DNA from: Komagataeibacter sucrofermentans DSM 15973
GTDB lineage: Bacteria > Pseudomonadota > Alphaproteobacteria > Acetobacterales > Acetobacteraceae
DNA length: 64,000 bases
Direction: 5' to 3'
Assembly: GCF_040581405.1 (NCBI RefSeq)
Contig: NZ_CP137157.1
Coordinates: 1,740,001-1,804,000, forward strand
Numbering within the stretch: the stretch's first letter is position 1; each line of letters opens with the position of its first letter. Below the pieces are notes generated by a model, which had not been told where the DNA came from, ran no database searches, and worked only from the letters and a program-made list of their open reading frames with translations. The translations under genes and the position numbers were made by a program. This document shows positions 48,468-57,269 of this stretch, in pieces.

Positions 48468-48720
48468 CTTGCTTCATGGTGCAGGCCCATGCCGGATTAC
48501 CGGCCCCTGTTCCATCTGAAGCAACATCACGCGTAATAACACGGTCTGCACCAATAATGGCGTAATCGCCTGCCGTGATACGAGGCAGGACAGGGATGCC
48601 TGCTGCCAGTCTACACATGCAAACACTCAACAATCCGCCACCGCAGTGCAGGATGGGTGAACGGGAGGCATTTTTCACAATGCCCGTTCGCCATCCCGAC
48701 CAGCACCACCGGGAAACCCG

Positions 48721-49557
48721 ATGAGACAATACTCCAGCTTCATGATCACCACGCTCTCCTGTTGCGCATTCATGCCAGCCGTGGCGTGCGCGCATGATCG
48801 CCTTCATCAGGATAGGCCAGCCGTCAGCACGGACGCAGGCCAGAACGAGCGGATTTTCACCCTGCCGCTGAAGGATGGAGGACAGTTACGGGTGCTCTCT
48901 GCCGCCCCGGCCAGACCGCGGGCAACCCTCGTCATGCTACCTGGCGGGGCGGGTGATGTCGGCGTTGAACCAGATGGCAGCATCCGGCACGGCAACAACT
49001 TTGTCGTACGCACGCGCGGCCTGTGGAACTTGCGGGGTTATGCCGTGCTCATTCCCGATACGCGTGACCATGCCAGCCTCAGGGGCCAACGCAGTTCTGC
49101 CACCTATGCCCGCGTTGTCGCGGATCTCGTCGCTTTTGCGCACCGGCAGGGGTCTCAAGCGGTTTTTGTGCTTGGCACGAGCCAGGGCAGCATCGCGGCC
49201 GTCAATGGCGCGGCCCATGCGCCGGCAGGCAGCATTGCCGGTGTCGTGCTGACGGAATCCGTGTCCGTCATGGGAGGCAGCAGGGAAACGGTTTTCAGCG
49301 CCGACCCGCAAAACATACGGGCACCCGTTCTGGTCGTGGCCAACCGCGATGACCGTTGCAACGTGGCGCCACCCCAGGCTGCCCGACAGATCGCAGATGC
49401 CATGATGGCAAGCCGGGACGTGCGGGTGCTGATGGTGGCGGGTGGCACCACCCGATCGAAAAAAGCCTGCGGCTCACTAAGTCCGCACGGCTATTTCGGT
49501 ATTGAAGATCAGGTAATTGACGCCATCAGCCAATGGCTCGATGCCCATGCCGGATGA
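48721..49557 (+). CDS. Secreted alpha/beta-hydrolase-like protein
   Basis: A 278-residue protein with a signal peptide (cleavage near ACA-HD about residue 24). It has an alpha/beta-hydrolase fold: oxyanion-type strand LVMLPGGAGDVG about residue 75, nucleophile elbow GTSQGS (G-x-S-x-G/S) about residue 158, acid in VVANRDDRC about residue 205, and a late His in SPHGYFGIE about residue 260. Substrate unknown; esterase or peptidase are both possible. A terminator-like hairpin follows nine bases after the stop. The 250 bases upstream show no gene. Confidence 0.8.
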   Translation: MRQYSSFMITTLSCCAFMPAVACAHDRLHQDRPAVSTDAGQNERIFTLPLKDGGQLRVLSAAPARPRATLVMLPGGAGDVGVEPDGSIRHGNNFVVRTRGLWNLRGYAVLIPDTRDHASLRGQRSSATYARVVADLVAFAHRQGSQAVFVLGTSQGSIAAVNGAAHAPAGSIAGVVLTESVSVMGGSRETVFSADPQNIRAPVLVVANRDDRCNVAPPQAARQIADAMMASRDVRVLMVAGGTTRSKKACGSLSPHGYFGIEDQVIDAISQWLDAHAG

Positions 49558-49565
49558 TCCCTGCC

Positions 49566-49601
49566 CTGATGACCCCTGCCGGGCAGGCTGAAAATCATCA
49601 G
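49566..49601 (+). terminator. Hairpin after the secreted hydrolase gene
   Basis: Outer arms CTGATGA (49566-49572) and TCATCAG (49595-49601) enclose an inner CCTGCC/GGCAGG stem. It begins nine bases after the hydrolase stop. The T tract is weak, so termination strength is uncertain. Confidence 0.5.
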
Positions 49602-49768
49602 GCCATGTTCAGCTTAGGCCCTGATTTCAGGGCGAAATCAACTACCCGAAAAATCGCATGGCGTCATATGAAATCAGGCGCAGAAAATGCATGACTGGAT
49701 TTACCGACAAGCGCTGGTCTTTCCCTCTTCATATCCATATCTGCGCCTGAATAATTTTTTCGTGAGCA

Positions 49769-50683
49769 ATGCGGATGAAGAATACCGGTCTTTCGGCGGG
49801 CATGATGCTGGCGTTTGCGGCATACGCTTCGTTTTCGATCAGTGATGCCTATTCCAAGCTGCTGGCAGGCCAGATCGACCCGTTTGAGGTCGCGTTTTTC
49901 GGCGGTGTCTTTGGCCTGCTGCTCATCCCCTTCATCCGGGGCAAAAACGAATCCTACCGTGACCTGTTCGTGGTGCGCAATCCCATGATGTGGCTGGTGC
50001 GGGCTGCCTCCACCTTTGCCGCCACGGCGGCGAGCGTCGAGGCCTTCATGCTCCTGCCCATGCCGGAAGCCTTTTCGCTCATTTTCCTCATGCCGCTTTT
50101 CGTCACCGTCCTCTCGGTCGTGCTGCTGCGGGAAAAAGTGTCCACGCTGGGGTGGCTGTCGGTCATCGTGGGCTTTATCGGCGTGCTGATCGTGCTGCGG
50201 CCCGGTCTGCGCGCGTTGCAGTTCGGGCATCTGTGCGCCCTGATCTCGGCTGTGGCGAATGCCGTGGGCGTCATTGCCTACCGCCTGTCGGGCCGCGACA
50301 CGCCGCGCCTGTCCATGTTCAGTTCCAGCCTGTGCGGTCCCCTTCTGGGCAATGGCGTGCTGATGGTGGCCCATGCAAGCTGGCCGCAGGGCGGCACGAT
50401 ATGGATGTTCCTGTTCGGCTACGGCTTTCTGGCCGCACTGGGGCAGTTGCTGATGATGATGTCCGCCACCCGCGCCACCGCAAGCGCCATCGCCCTGCCA
50501 CAATACAGCCAGATGCTGTGGGCCGTGGCCTTCAGTTTCTATGTCTTTCATGAGCAGCCTGATGACTGGACCTTTGTGGGCATTGCGGTCATTACCGCAT
50601 CGGGTCTGTTCAAATGGGCCTATCCGCGCCTGATCGGCAGGATGATACCCATGCAGCGCCATGAGGCTGCGCAACCCTTATAA
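49769..50683 (+). CDS. DMT-superfamily permease (EamA type)
   Basis: A 304-residue, ten-helix-type inner-membrane transporter with two EamA repeats. Segments such as MLLPMPEAFSLIFLMPLFVTVLS and LGWLSVIVGFIGVLIVLRPG are typical of S-adenosylmethionine/amino-acid-exporter-like DMT proteins. Substrate unknown. ATG 49775 is an alternative start. It resembles the DMT gene at 62778-63710, suggesting paralogues. Hairpin copy E follows the stop. Confidence 0.85.
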   Translation: MRMKNTGLSAGMMLAFAAYASFSISDAYSKLLAGQIDPFEVAFFGGVFGLLLIPFIRGKNESYRDLFVVRNPMMWLVRAASTFAATAASVEAFMLLPMPEAFSLIFLMPLFVTVLSVVLLREKVSTLGWLSVIVGFIGVLIVLRPGLRALQFGHLCALISAVANAVGVIAYRLSGRDTPRLSMFSSSLCGPLLGNGVLMVAHASWPQGGTIWMFLFGYGFLAALGQLLMMMSATRATASAIALPQYSQMLWAVAFSFYVFHEQPDDWTFVGIAVITASGLFKWAYPRLIGRMIPMQRHEAAQPL

Positions 50684-50722
50684 AAAACTGTTTGCACACC
50701 ACGCATTGATAAAGATTTTCCG

Positions 50723-50751
50723 ATGCCGCCTTTTTTCAGAAAGGGCGGCAT
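50723..50751. terminator. GCCGCC/GGCGGC hairpin, copy E
   Basis: ATGCCGCC and GGCGGCAT arms with a TTTTTTCAGAAAG-type centre and a TTTTT tail, 40 bases after the DMT gene stop. Between stop and hairpin the sequence AAAAACTGTTTGC and TAAAGATTTTC parallels the flank of copy B. Good intrinsic terminator. Confidence 0.75.
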
Positions 50752-50769
50752 TTTTCATAATGCCGGGTC

Positions 50770-51227
50770 ATGCGCCCCACTGCCTACGAAGGTTTTGTTG
50801 AAGGGCTTTGGCCTGAGCAAAAGCTCCAGCCGCCCAAAGTGAGCAACCCGCCACAGGCTTGACGCTTGTGGCCAGGGATGGCGTATTCCGCACGGATCGC
50901 GCATGCCGCGTTGCGCAAGACGGAACCGGTGTGTGATGACTGATCGCTCCATCACCCAACGCGGTGCCGCACTACGCCGCAAGGTTCGATTTTCGTGAAC
51001 TGATGCCCGCCCCTTAGCTGGCGGGCATGGCTGCGGGCAGCAACCCTGCCACCGTGCTGCGCGCGCTCAACGAACGGCTCACATGTCTGTTCAACCGCAA
51101 ACACCAGATCGGACATGCTTATTGCATGGGATGTAAAAGCCGCGCGGCGATCGACAGGATCCTGCGCCACCGGATCATTTCCCTGCTGGCAGAATATTTT
51201 TACGAAAACCCGGGCAAGGTCACCAAA
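50770..51227 (+). pseudogene. mcrB: Decayed McrB-type 5-methylcytosine restriction ATPase
   Basis: Shifting frames on the plus strand give pieces of McrB in order. First is TAYEGFVEGLWPE (family Y-x-F-EG-RP motif), then LVARDGVFR, then RFDFRELMPAP interrupted by a TAG stop. The last is a readable C-terminal piece, LNERLTCLFNRKHQIGHAYCMG followed by RHRIISLLAEYFYENPGKV. The full protein would be several hundred residues, so most of the AAA+ domain is deleted and frameshifts are present. It is a remnant of a type IV restriction system and not functional. No McrC was found. Confidence 0.7.
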
Positions 51228-51230
51228 AAA

Positions 51231-51253
51231 ATGCCGCCCTTGAAAGGCGGCAT
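51231..51253. terminator. GCCGCC/GGCGGC hairpin, copy F
   Basis: ATGCCGCC and GGCGGCAT arms, eight bases each, lie directly after the McrB remnant. The plus-strand flank AGAAACTTTTATTATTTTC is the reverse complement of the conserved AATAATAAAGTTTCT flank, so this copy points opposite to copy E and the two bracket the pseudogene. Confidence 0.7.
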
Positions 51254-51402
51254 CCAGAAACTTTTATTATTTTCAGGGCATTTCTCAAAAACTGTCCGGT
51301 AAATGACCAAAGCCTGATCTCCCGGACCAACGCGCCGGGCACGGATCATGACACCCGTGCCCTGCTACGTATCAAATGTGCTTTGTGTTGCGACCCGTTT
51401 GC

Positions 51403-53862
51403 TCAGAAATCGAGCGACGTCTTGACATAATACATGCCGCCATTGAACCCGTAGGGCGAGTAGGACGCATATTTTGCCAGACCCTGCTGCGAATTGGCAA
51501 TCGAGCTGGAAACACGGGTCGGGTATTTGTTGCCAAGGTTGTTGGCACCTACGCCAATGGTCCACCGCGGCACGGGCTTGTAGTCAACTTCCATGTTGGT
51601 GATGAAACCGGGGTTCTGCTCGAACGGCACGGAACCTGGGCCTGTCGGAGCCGCCATGTAGGTAATGGAGCCATAGCGCATTTCCTGCACGAAAACCGAC
51701 CACTTCTTGTACTGCCAGTTCATGCTGATCTGCTCGCGGTTTTTCGGCGCGGCGTGCAGCACCATCTGCTTGGTAAATTCGTTGACCAGGTTGTTCCGGC
51801 TCGAACGGATTTCGTTATCCGAGAAGTTGATGCCCATGGCAAAGCGGAACTTGCCGTAATGGCTGGTGTGCAGGGTGTAATCGGCGCTCAGGTCACCACC
51901 AAATGTCTGGGTATTGTAAAGGTTGGCATAGTAGCTGAGCGAAGTGACGTTACCCATACCCGTCGGAGGGGGATTGTTCGGGTCAACAGAAAAACTCTTG
52001 GAGCTACCCATCCGATCATTGATGGCAATGTAGTACAGGTTGCCCGCCAGGTGGAAACCATCCACGGGCGTCGCATCAATACCAATGGTATAGCTGCGTG
52101 AATACTCACCCTTGAGGGTAGTCGCGCCATAGGACTTGGCGAGGGCACTGCTGGAGGGAATCTGATCCACGACATAACCGGGATAGGGCGCCGAATAGAA
52201 ATACGAAATTTCACCCAGCGTTGGCGGACGGTAGCCGGAATTGATGTTGGCGCGGATGGCCCAGCGCTTGTTGAAGTTGTAGCGCGTGCCGACCGAACCT
52301 GTCTCGACGGTTGCCAGATTGCTGTAGTTGGCAACGCGGCCGCCCAGGGTCCATTCCCACTTCTTGGTGATATAGAAATCAAGGTTGGCAAAACCTTCGT
52401 ACACGTCACGGTTCGTGTTCGATACGGCCAGCGCGGGGTTGCCAGGGTGATCGGTCGCACCCTGCCCACTCCACGAAGCCGTCTCGCCTTCGGTCATCTG
52501 GAAGGTGTCGTGGCGATATTCCGCACCGAACCGCAGGTTGATGTCCTTGGGCAGCAGGCCGGTATGGAACGAGCGCGATCCCCTGAGCCCGGTTGTCAGC
52601 TCGGTCGAGATCGACTTGCCATCATAAAAGGATGTCTGGGTCGGGTCGTATGTATATGCGTTACCCGTCAGCGAGGCGTTTTCGGAATCCTTGGTGCCGT
52701 AGGCCTGCTGGTCGCGCCCGAATGTTACATACGCATCCCATGCAAAGCCGAGTTTGCGCGTACGGATGCCATTGTCGGTCTCGAAGTCGTACTGGTCCAT
52801 GGTAATGTAAGGCTGGTTACCATTGGGGTAGAGCGACGGGTTGATCCAGATATCCGAGCTCGTATTGGGGCGGAAGGTTTCAGCCACGTTGGCACGACGA
52901 TGCGAGAAGGTGGACGTGCTGTAAAAGTTGAGCCCATGCCCCATGGGCACGGACATGTTTTCGCTCAGGGTTTCAAGCGTGCTCTTGGGCAGGCCCAGCC
53001 CACGCTGCACATTGCGGTTTGCCGTATCGTTACGCGCGCCTTCGAACAGCGTGCCATAGAAATCGCCACCGCGCGTGGTGGGCAGCTGGTGGGTTACCTG
53101 CGCCGCAAGGTCAAGGTAACCGCCCTTGTTGCCCAGCGCCATGGCGTAGCTGGCTGAACCGTCAAACGCCTGCCCGTCGCCCGCGTAATAACCGCTGTTC
53201 TTGAAATTGACCGTGCCGCCGCTCGTATCGCGCTTGAGCACGATATTGACCGCGCCCGCGATGGCATCCTGGCCATACAGTGCGGACGCGCCTTCGGTCA
53301 CGACCTCGATATGGTCAATCGCGGTAATGGGGATCAGCGAAATATCGGCCGGTTCACTACCCCAGTTCGTGCCCGCGTTGGAGTTGAAGTTGGCACCGAT
53401 ATGGCGGCGATGGCCGTTGACCAGAATCAGCGTGTCATCAGGCGACTGCCCGCGCAGCTGCATGGTCTGGACAAAGGAACTCGCGCCACCGCCAGGCAGG
53501 GCTGCGGTGGTAATGGCGGGGTTGGCCTGCGCCAGCGCGGAAAGCACATTGGTCTGGCCGGTCTTGAGCAGTTCCGCACCCGTTACGACCGTAACCTGCG
53601 TGGTGCTGTGCCGCGCCGTACCGGGTGAAAAGACGGAATTGGTCTGATGGCCGCCGACATGGATCTCTTCGGGGTGGCTCGAGGCACGCAGGGCTGCGGG
53701 CATGGCCTGCCTGGGCGCGGGCGCTTTCTTATCGGTGGCGATCCGATAATGTTTTTGCGGCGTCGAAACGGTAGCGCTCGCGGCTTCACTAACAGCCGGC
53801 ACGAATGTACCAAATGCCACCCCGGCCACCAGATATAACTTGCGCTTTGACAGGCCTGACAT
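51403..53862 (-). CDS. TonB-dependent outer-membrane receptor (paralogue of 6322-8724)
   Basis: An 819-residue receptor with a signal peptide (cleavage near VSEA about residue 27) and a linker with HPEEIHVGG about residue 65. The plug contains RHSTTQVTVVTGAELLKTGQTNV and DDTLILVNGHRRHIGANFNS, and the barrel ends in MYYVKTSLDF. It shares plug and barrel motifs with the receptor at 6322. It is divergent from a LysR regulator, 342 bases away, which may control it. Ligand unknown; no ABC genes adjoin it. Confidence 0.9.
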   Translation of the reverse strand: MSGLSKRKLYLVAGVAFGTFVPAVSEAASATVSTPQKHYRIATDKKAPAPRQAMPAALRASSHPEEIHVGGHQTNSVFSPGTARHSTTQVTVVTGAELLKTGQTNVLSALAQANPAITTAALPGGGASSFVQTMQLRGQSPDDTLILVNGHRRHIGANFNSNAGTNWGSEPADISLIPITAIDHIEVVTEGASALYGQDAIAGAVNIVLKRDTSGGTVNFKNSGYYAGDGQAFDGSASYAMALGNKGGYLDLAAQVTHQLPTTRGGDFYGTLFEGARNDTANRNVQRGLGLPKSTLETLSENMSVPMGHGLNFYSTSTFSHRRANVAETFRPNTSSDIWINPSLYPNGNQPYITMDQYDFETDNGIRTRKLGFAWDAYVTFGRDQQAYGTKDSENASLTGNAYTYDPTQTSFYDGKSISTELTTGLRGSRSFHTGLLPKDINLRFGAEYRHDTFQMTEGETASWSGQGATDHPGNPALAVSNTNRDVYEGFANLDFYITKKWEWTLGGRVANYSNLATVETGSVGTRYNFNKRWAIRANINSGYRPPTLGEISYFYSAPYPGYVVDQIPSSSALAKSYGATTLKGEYSRSYTIGIDATPVDGFHLAGNLYYIAINDRMGSSKSFSVDPNNPPPTGMGNVTSLSYYANLYNTQTFGGDLSADYTLHTSHYGKFRFAMGINFSDNEIRSSRNNLVNEFTKQMVLHAAPKNREQISMNWQYKKWSVFVQEMRYGSITYMAAPTGPGSVPFEQNPGFITNMEVDYKPVPRWTIGVGANNLGNKYPTRVSSSIANSQQGLAKYASYSPYGFNGGMYYVKTSLDF

Positions 53863-54204
53863 ATGCCTCTCCCCCCTGAAACTCGACCGAACGTTCCGTA
53901 ATGAATATGTGCGATCTTATGATGCGCGTTCGTTATGATTTGGCGTCATATGAATTATTGATATGTTAGGAAACCGGATTGGTTCTTACTTGGACATGAC
54001 AAATTATATAACTGAAATGCCTTTATTTTTTCTGGCGTGTTGCTTTTTTGCATAATAATTTCAAGTATCAGCAAGCATGCCGGACAGGCGTGCATGGGCG
54101 CCTGCAGCAACCGTCCCGCGCCATCGCGCCATATGGCACAATATGTTGACAGTTAAATAAAAACCCCTAATGTCAAGGTTATAAATACATAACCTACAAC
54201 TTTT
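53863..54204. other. Divergent intergenic region, receptor / LysR
   Basis: About 340 AT-rich bases containing both divergent promoters. The right end has an inverted repeat, TTGACA at 54146-54151 and TGTCAA at 54171-54176, 19 bases apart, which could be a LysR operator. A weak -35/-10 pair (TTGACA, then TAATGT after 16 bases) overlaps it, so the regulator may repress itself. No gene is seen in the region. Confidence 0.45.
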
Positions 54205-55155
54205 ATGGAGTTCCCGTTGGATATACGCCGACTACAGGCTTTTATTAAAATTATCGACCTTGGCAGCATTTCGCGTGCGGCTGACCTGCTCAATATTGCC
54301 CAGCCCGCATTGAGCCAGCAACTGGCCACACTTGAGAATGCTTTCAAGCAGAAGCTTGTCATCCGCAGCAAGAGCGGCGTAACCCCCACCACCGCCGGGG
54401 CGGAACTGTACCGGCATGCCCAGACCCTGACCAAACAGTTCGACCGGGCAATGGTTGAAATCAGCCAGGGGTCAGGCCCGCTGGTGGGCAAGGTCTCGGT
54501 CGGGCTATCTCCCTACAGCGCTGGGTCCACGCTTTCGGTCAAGCTGCTGCAGCTCGTGCGCGAGCGCCTGCCCAACATTACCCTGCACCTGACCGAAAGC
54601 TTTGATGACATATACAGCGAACTGATCATGACCGGGCGGCTGGACATGGCGGTGATTCATGGCGCAGGCCCCATCAAGGGCGTTATTTTCACACCGCTGA
54701 TGAAGGAAGAATTCTTCCTGCTCGCGCCACATGACCTGGAATTCCCCCAGAATGAAAAAGGCGCCGTGCAGCTTGCTGACATTGCCGACATTCCCCTGCT
54801 GCTGCCGCCCAAGCATAATTTTGTCCGCAAAAGCGTGGACATGGCCTTCATACGCAAGCAGCTTGAACCCCGCATCGTGGCCGAAATCGAGGCGCTGATT
54901 ACCCTGCAGGGCGCCATAGAGCAGGGCATTGGCAGCACCATCCTGCCCTGGTCCGTTGCCAGCCGCATTGTCGTGCCGGGCAAGTCGCGTATCTTTCCGC
55001 TGCACAACCCCGTCATTCAGGAAGACGTTTCGCTCTGTATTCCCGAAATCATTCCCGAGACCGAGGCCTCGGTAGCGGTGCGTGAACTCCTCATTGACCT
55101 CGCCAAGACCATGGCCGCCTCACATAACTGGCCGGGCGCCCAGCCTTTCGGCTGA
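54205..55155 (+). CDS. LysR-family transcriptional regulator
   Basis: A 316-residue LysR regulator. The N-terminal helix-turn-helix reads LDIRRLQAFIKIIDLGSISRAA then LNIAQPALSQQLATLE, and the effector domain follows. The early sequence recalls the nitrogen-assimilation-control (Nac) group, but that is impressionistic. It is divergent from the receptor gene and convergent with aspA, with only 4 bases between the stops. Either neighbour could be a target. Confidence 0.9.
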   Translation: MEFPLDIRRLQAFIKIIDLGSISRAADLLNIAQPALSQQLATLENAFKQKLVIRSKSGVTPTTAGAELYRHAQTLTKQFDRAMVEISQGSGPLVGKVSVGLSPYSAGSTLSVKLLQLVRERLPNITLHLTESFDDIYSELIMTGRLDMAVIHGAGPIKGVIFTPLMKEEFFLLAPHDLEFPQNEKGAVQLADIADIPLLLPPKHNFVRKSVDMAFIRKQLEPRIVAEIEALITLQGAIEQGIGSTILPWSVASRIVVPGKSRIFPLHNPVIQEDVSLCIPEIIPETEASVAVRELLIDLAKTMAASHNWPGAQPFG

Positions 55156-55159
55156 AGGT

Positions 55160-56659
55160 TCAGAGCGCACCACGCCCGATATTGGGGCGGGTCAGCGCAT
55201 CGGGCTGCAACAGGGCCGCAAGCTGTTCGGGCGAAAGCAGCCGGTCCTCCACGATCAGATCCGTCACCTTGCGGTCTTCAGCCAGTGCGCGCTTGGCAAT
55301 GGCCGAGCAGATATCGTAACCCAGCACCGGCACCAGGGCTGTAATGATGCCGATATTAAGGTCAAACAGATACTGACACCGCGCCCGATCAGCACAAATG
55401 CCGCTGATGCAGCGCGTGGTCAGGGTTTCGATAGCGGCGCGTAATGTTTTGATCGATGTAAACAGGCAATAGCCAATCATCGGTTCAAACGGATTGAGCT
55501 GCAACTGCCCGCCATCGGCGCACATCGTAACGGTCAGGTCGTGACCCGCAACCAGATAAGCCACCTGATTAACTGCCTCGGGTATGACGGGATTGACCTT
55601 GCCCGGCATGATGGAAGACCCGGCCTGCACCGCTGGCAGCACGATTTCGCCTATCCCCGTGCGCGGCCCGCTCGACAGCAGGCGCAGGTCGCTGGACATT
55701 TTTGACAGTTTGAGCGCGAGGCGCTTGAGCGCGCCCGAAAACAGCACAAAAGCACCCACATCCGATGTCGCCTCGATCAGGTCGGGCGAGCTGCTCATGG
55801 GCCGCCCGGTCAGGCTGCGCAGTTCCGCCATGACAGCGGGGGCATAGCGCGGGTCGGTATTCAGCCCCGTGCCAATGGCGGTACCGCCCAGGTTGACCTG
55901 CTCAAAGGCTGCAGCATGGGCCTTTATGCTCCTGATTTCTTCCGCCACAGAACTGCGGAATGCCCCGAATTCCTGCCCCAGCGTCATGGGCACGGCATCG
56001 CGCAACTGCGTACGGCCAACCTTCAGGATGGCATCAAACGCCTCTGCTTTTTCATCCAGCGCCGCGTGCAGCCCATCAAGGGCCGCCACCAGCGGATCGA
56101 CAGCCAGCAGCAGGCCAAGACGGAGCGCTGTGGGATAAACATCATTGGTGGACTGCGCCATGTTGACATGGTCATTGGGGTGCAGCACGCTGTAGGTGCC
56201 CGGTTTTTCCCCCAGCAGCCCCAAGGCGACATTGGCAATGACCTCGTTGGCATTCATGTTCGTCGACGTGCCTGCCCCACCCTGCATGGCATCCACCACA
56301 AACTGCGCGCGATAGGCGGGGTTTTGCAGGATCTGCTGGCAGGCGGCGTCAATGGCATTGGCGCGCGTGGGGTCGAGGTAGCCCAGCGCAAGGTTGGCCC
56401 GCGCCGCTGCCTGCTTGACGATAGCCAACCCCTGCACCAGCTCGGGAAAACTGCCGATCGTGGTGCCGCTTATGGGAAAGTTATCCAGCGCGCGCCTTGT
56501 ATGCACGCCCCATAGCACGCCGGGGGGCAGCGTGACCTCGCCCAACATGTCGCGCTCGACACGGGGGCCGGACTGCCCGCTCTCCGCTGCCACAGGGCTG
56601 GCCTGGCCCGTCAGGGTGCAGGTCGCGCCATCTCGCGCCGGAGCGGGCATATTAATCAT
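55160..56659 (-). CDS. aspA: Aspartate ammonia-lyase (aspartase)
   Basis: A 499-residue member of the fumarase/aspartase superfamily, converting L-aspartate to fumarate and ammonia. It shows GVHTRRALDNFPISG near residue 50, MQGGAGTSTNMNANEVIAN about residue 123 and the superfamily signature GSSIMPGKVNPVIPE about residue 348 with its catalytic Ser loop. The first 35 residues are an extra tail compared with typical enzymes. The sequence fits aspartase better than fumarase (GGAGTSTNMNANEV). Start at 56659 has GGGGA upstream. Confidence 0.9.
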   Translation of the reverse strand: MINMPAPARDGATCTLTGQASPVAAESGQSGPRVERDMLGEVTLPPGVLWGVHTRRALDNFPISGTTIGSFPELVQGLAIVKQAAARANLALGYLDPTRANAIDAACQQILQNPAYRAQFVVDAMQGGAGTSTNMNANEVIANVALGLLGEKPGTYSVLHPNDHVNMAQSTNDVYPTALRLGLLLAVDPLVAALDGLHAALDEKAEAFDAILKVGRTQLRDAVPMTLGQEFGAFRSSVAEEIRSIKAHAAAFEQVNLGGTAIGTGLNTDPRYAPAVMAELRSLTGRPMSSSPDLIEATSDVGAFVLFSGALKRLALKLSKMSSDLRLLSSGPRTGIGEIVLPAVQAGSSIMPGKVNPVIPEAVNQVAYLVAGHDLTVTMCADGGQLQLNPFEPMIGYCLFTSIKTLRAAIETLTTRCISGICADRARCQYLFDLNIGIITALVPVLGYDICSAIAKRALAEDRKVTDLIVEDRLLSPEQLAALLQPDALTRPNIGRGAL

Positions 56660-56807
56660 TTCGGTCTATCCCCGTTGAGAAGAATGCTACGACGCGGGTG
56701 GAACGATGCCGCCACCACGCCTGTATTCGCCTGTAAAGACATGATGACAGCCCAGAAAAATACGACGGAATGACGACCAAACCGCCGCACCACCCGGCCT
56801 GAGCTTA

Positions 56808-57269
56808 TCAGTCAGGCTGGATCTGCATGATTGCGGCGCCATATCCGACCAGTGCGCCAGCCTGCCCCGTCACTTCGGCAACCGTGCCCGCAACCGGTGC
56901 GGGAACGGGCACCTGCAGGCTGTCGAGTGTCAGGAGCGCTACAATATCGCCCTGCGCCACCTTGGCCCCGACTGGAGCAAAAGCGGCATCGCGTTGCGGA
57001 TGAGTCAGGCACAGATGACCAAAATACGGTGTTTTCACCGCTACCAGTCCGCCCCCGGCATCAGGCTGCGCTGCCGGGAGGGCATGAGGGGCTGTTGCAG
57101 CAGGTGCTGCCTGCCCCACGCGGATCCGCAGCTTCAGCCCCGCCGCCTCGTTGCACAGTTCCAGGCTTTCCAGCCCGGCCTGCGCCAGCCATGTCGCCAT
57201 CTGGCCAATCTGTTCAGGCTCTGGCAGCCGATCAAAATGGGGCACCAGCTGTTCGGACCGGTTGTTCAT
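56808..57269 (-). CDS. BCCP-like protein lacking the biotinyl lysine
   Basis: A 153-residue AccB-like protein. The N-terminal 55 residues resemble the helical start of biotin carboxyl carrier proteins, then a Pro/Ala linker and a C-terminal biotinyl/lipoyl-type barrel (about 80-153) follow. Where active BCCPs have EAMK, this protein has LDSLQV, so the acceptor Lys is replaced (Gln by alignment) and it is not expected to carry biotin. The ATG overlaps the biotin carboxylase stop by four bases, so it is the last gene of SDR-accB-accC. It might be a structural or regulatory subunit. Confidence 0.75.
   Translation of the reverse strand: MNNRSEQLVPHFDRLPEPEQIGQMATWLAQAGLESLELCNEAAGLKLRIRVGQAAPAATAPHALPAAQPDAGGGLVAVKTPYFGHLCLTHPQRDAAFAPVGAKVAQGDIVALLTLDSLQVPVPAPVAGTVAEVTGQAGALVGYGAAIMQIQPD

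Noticed and set aside
50755-51170. Minus-strand frames that might be transposase pieces
   Set aside because: The plus strand reads as McrB motifs in order, while the minus frames show no transposase features.
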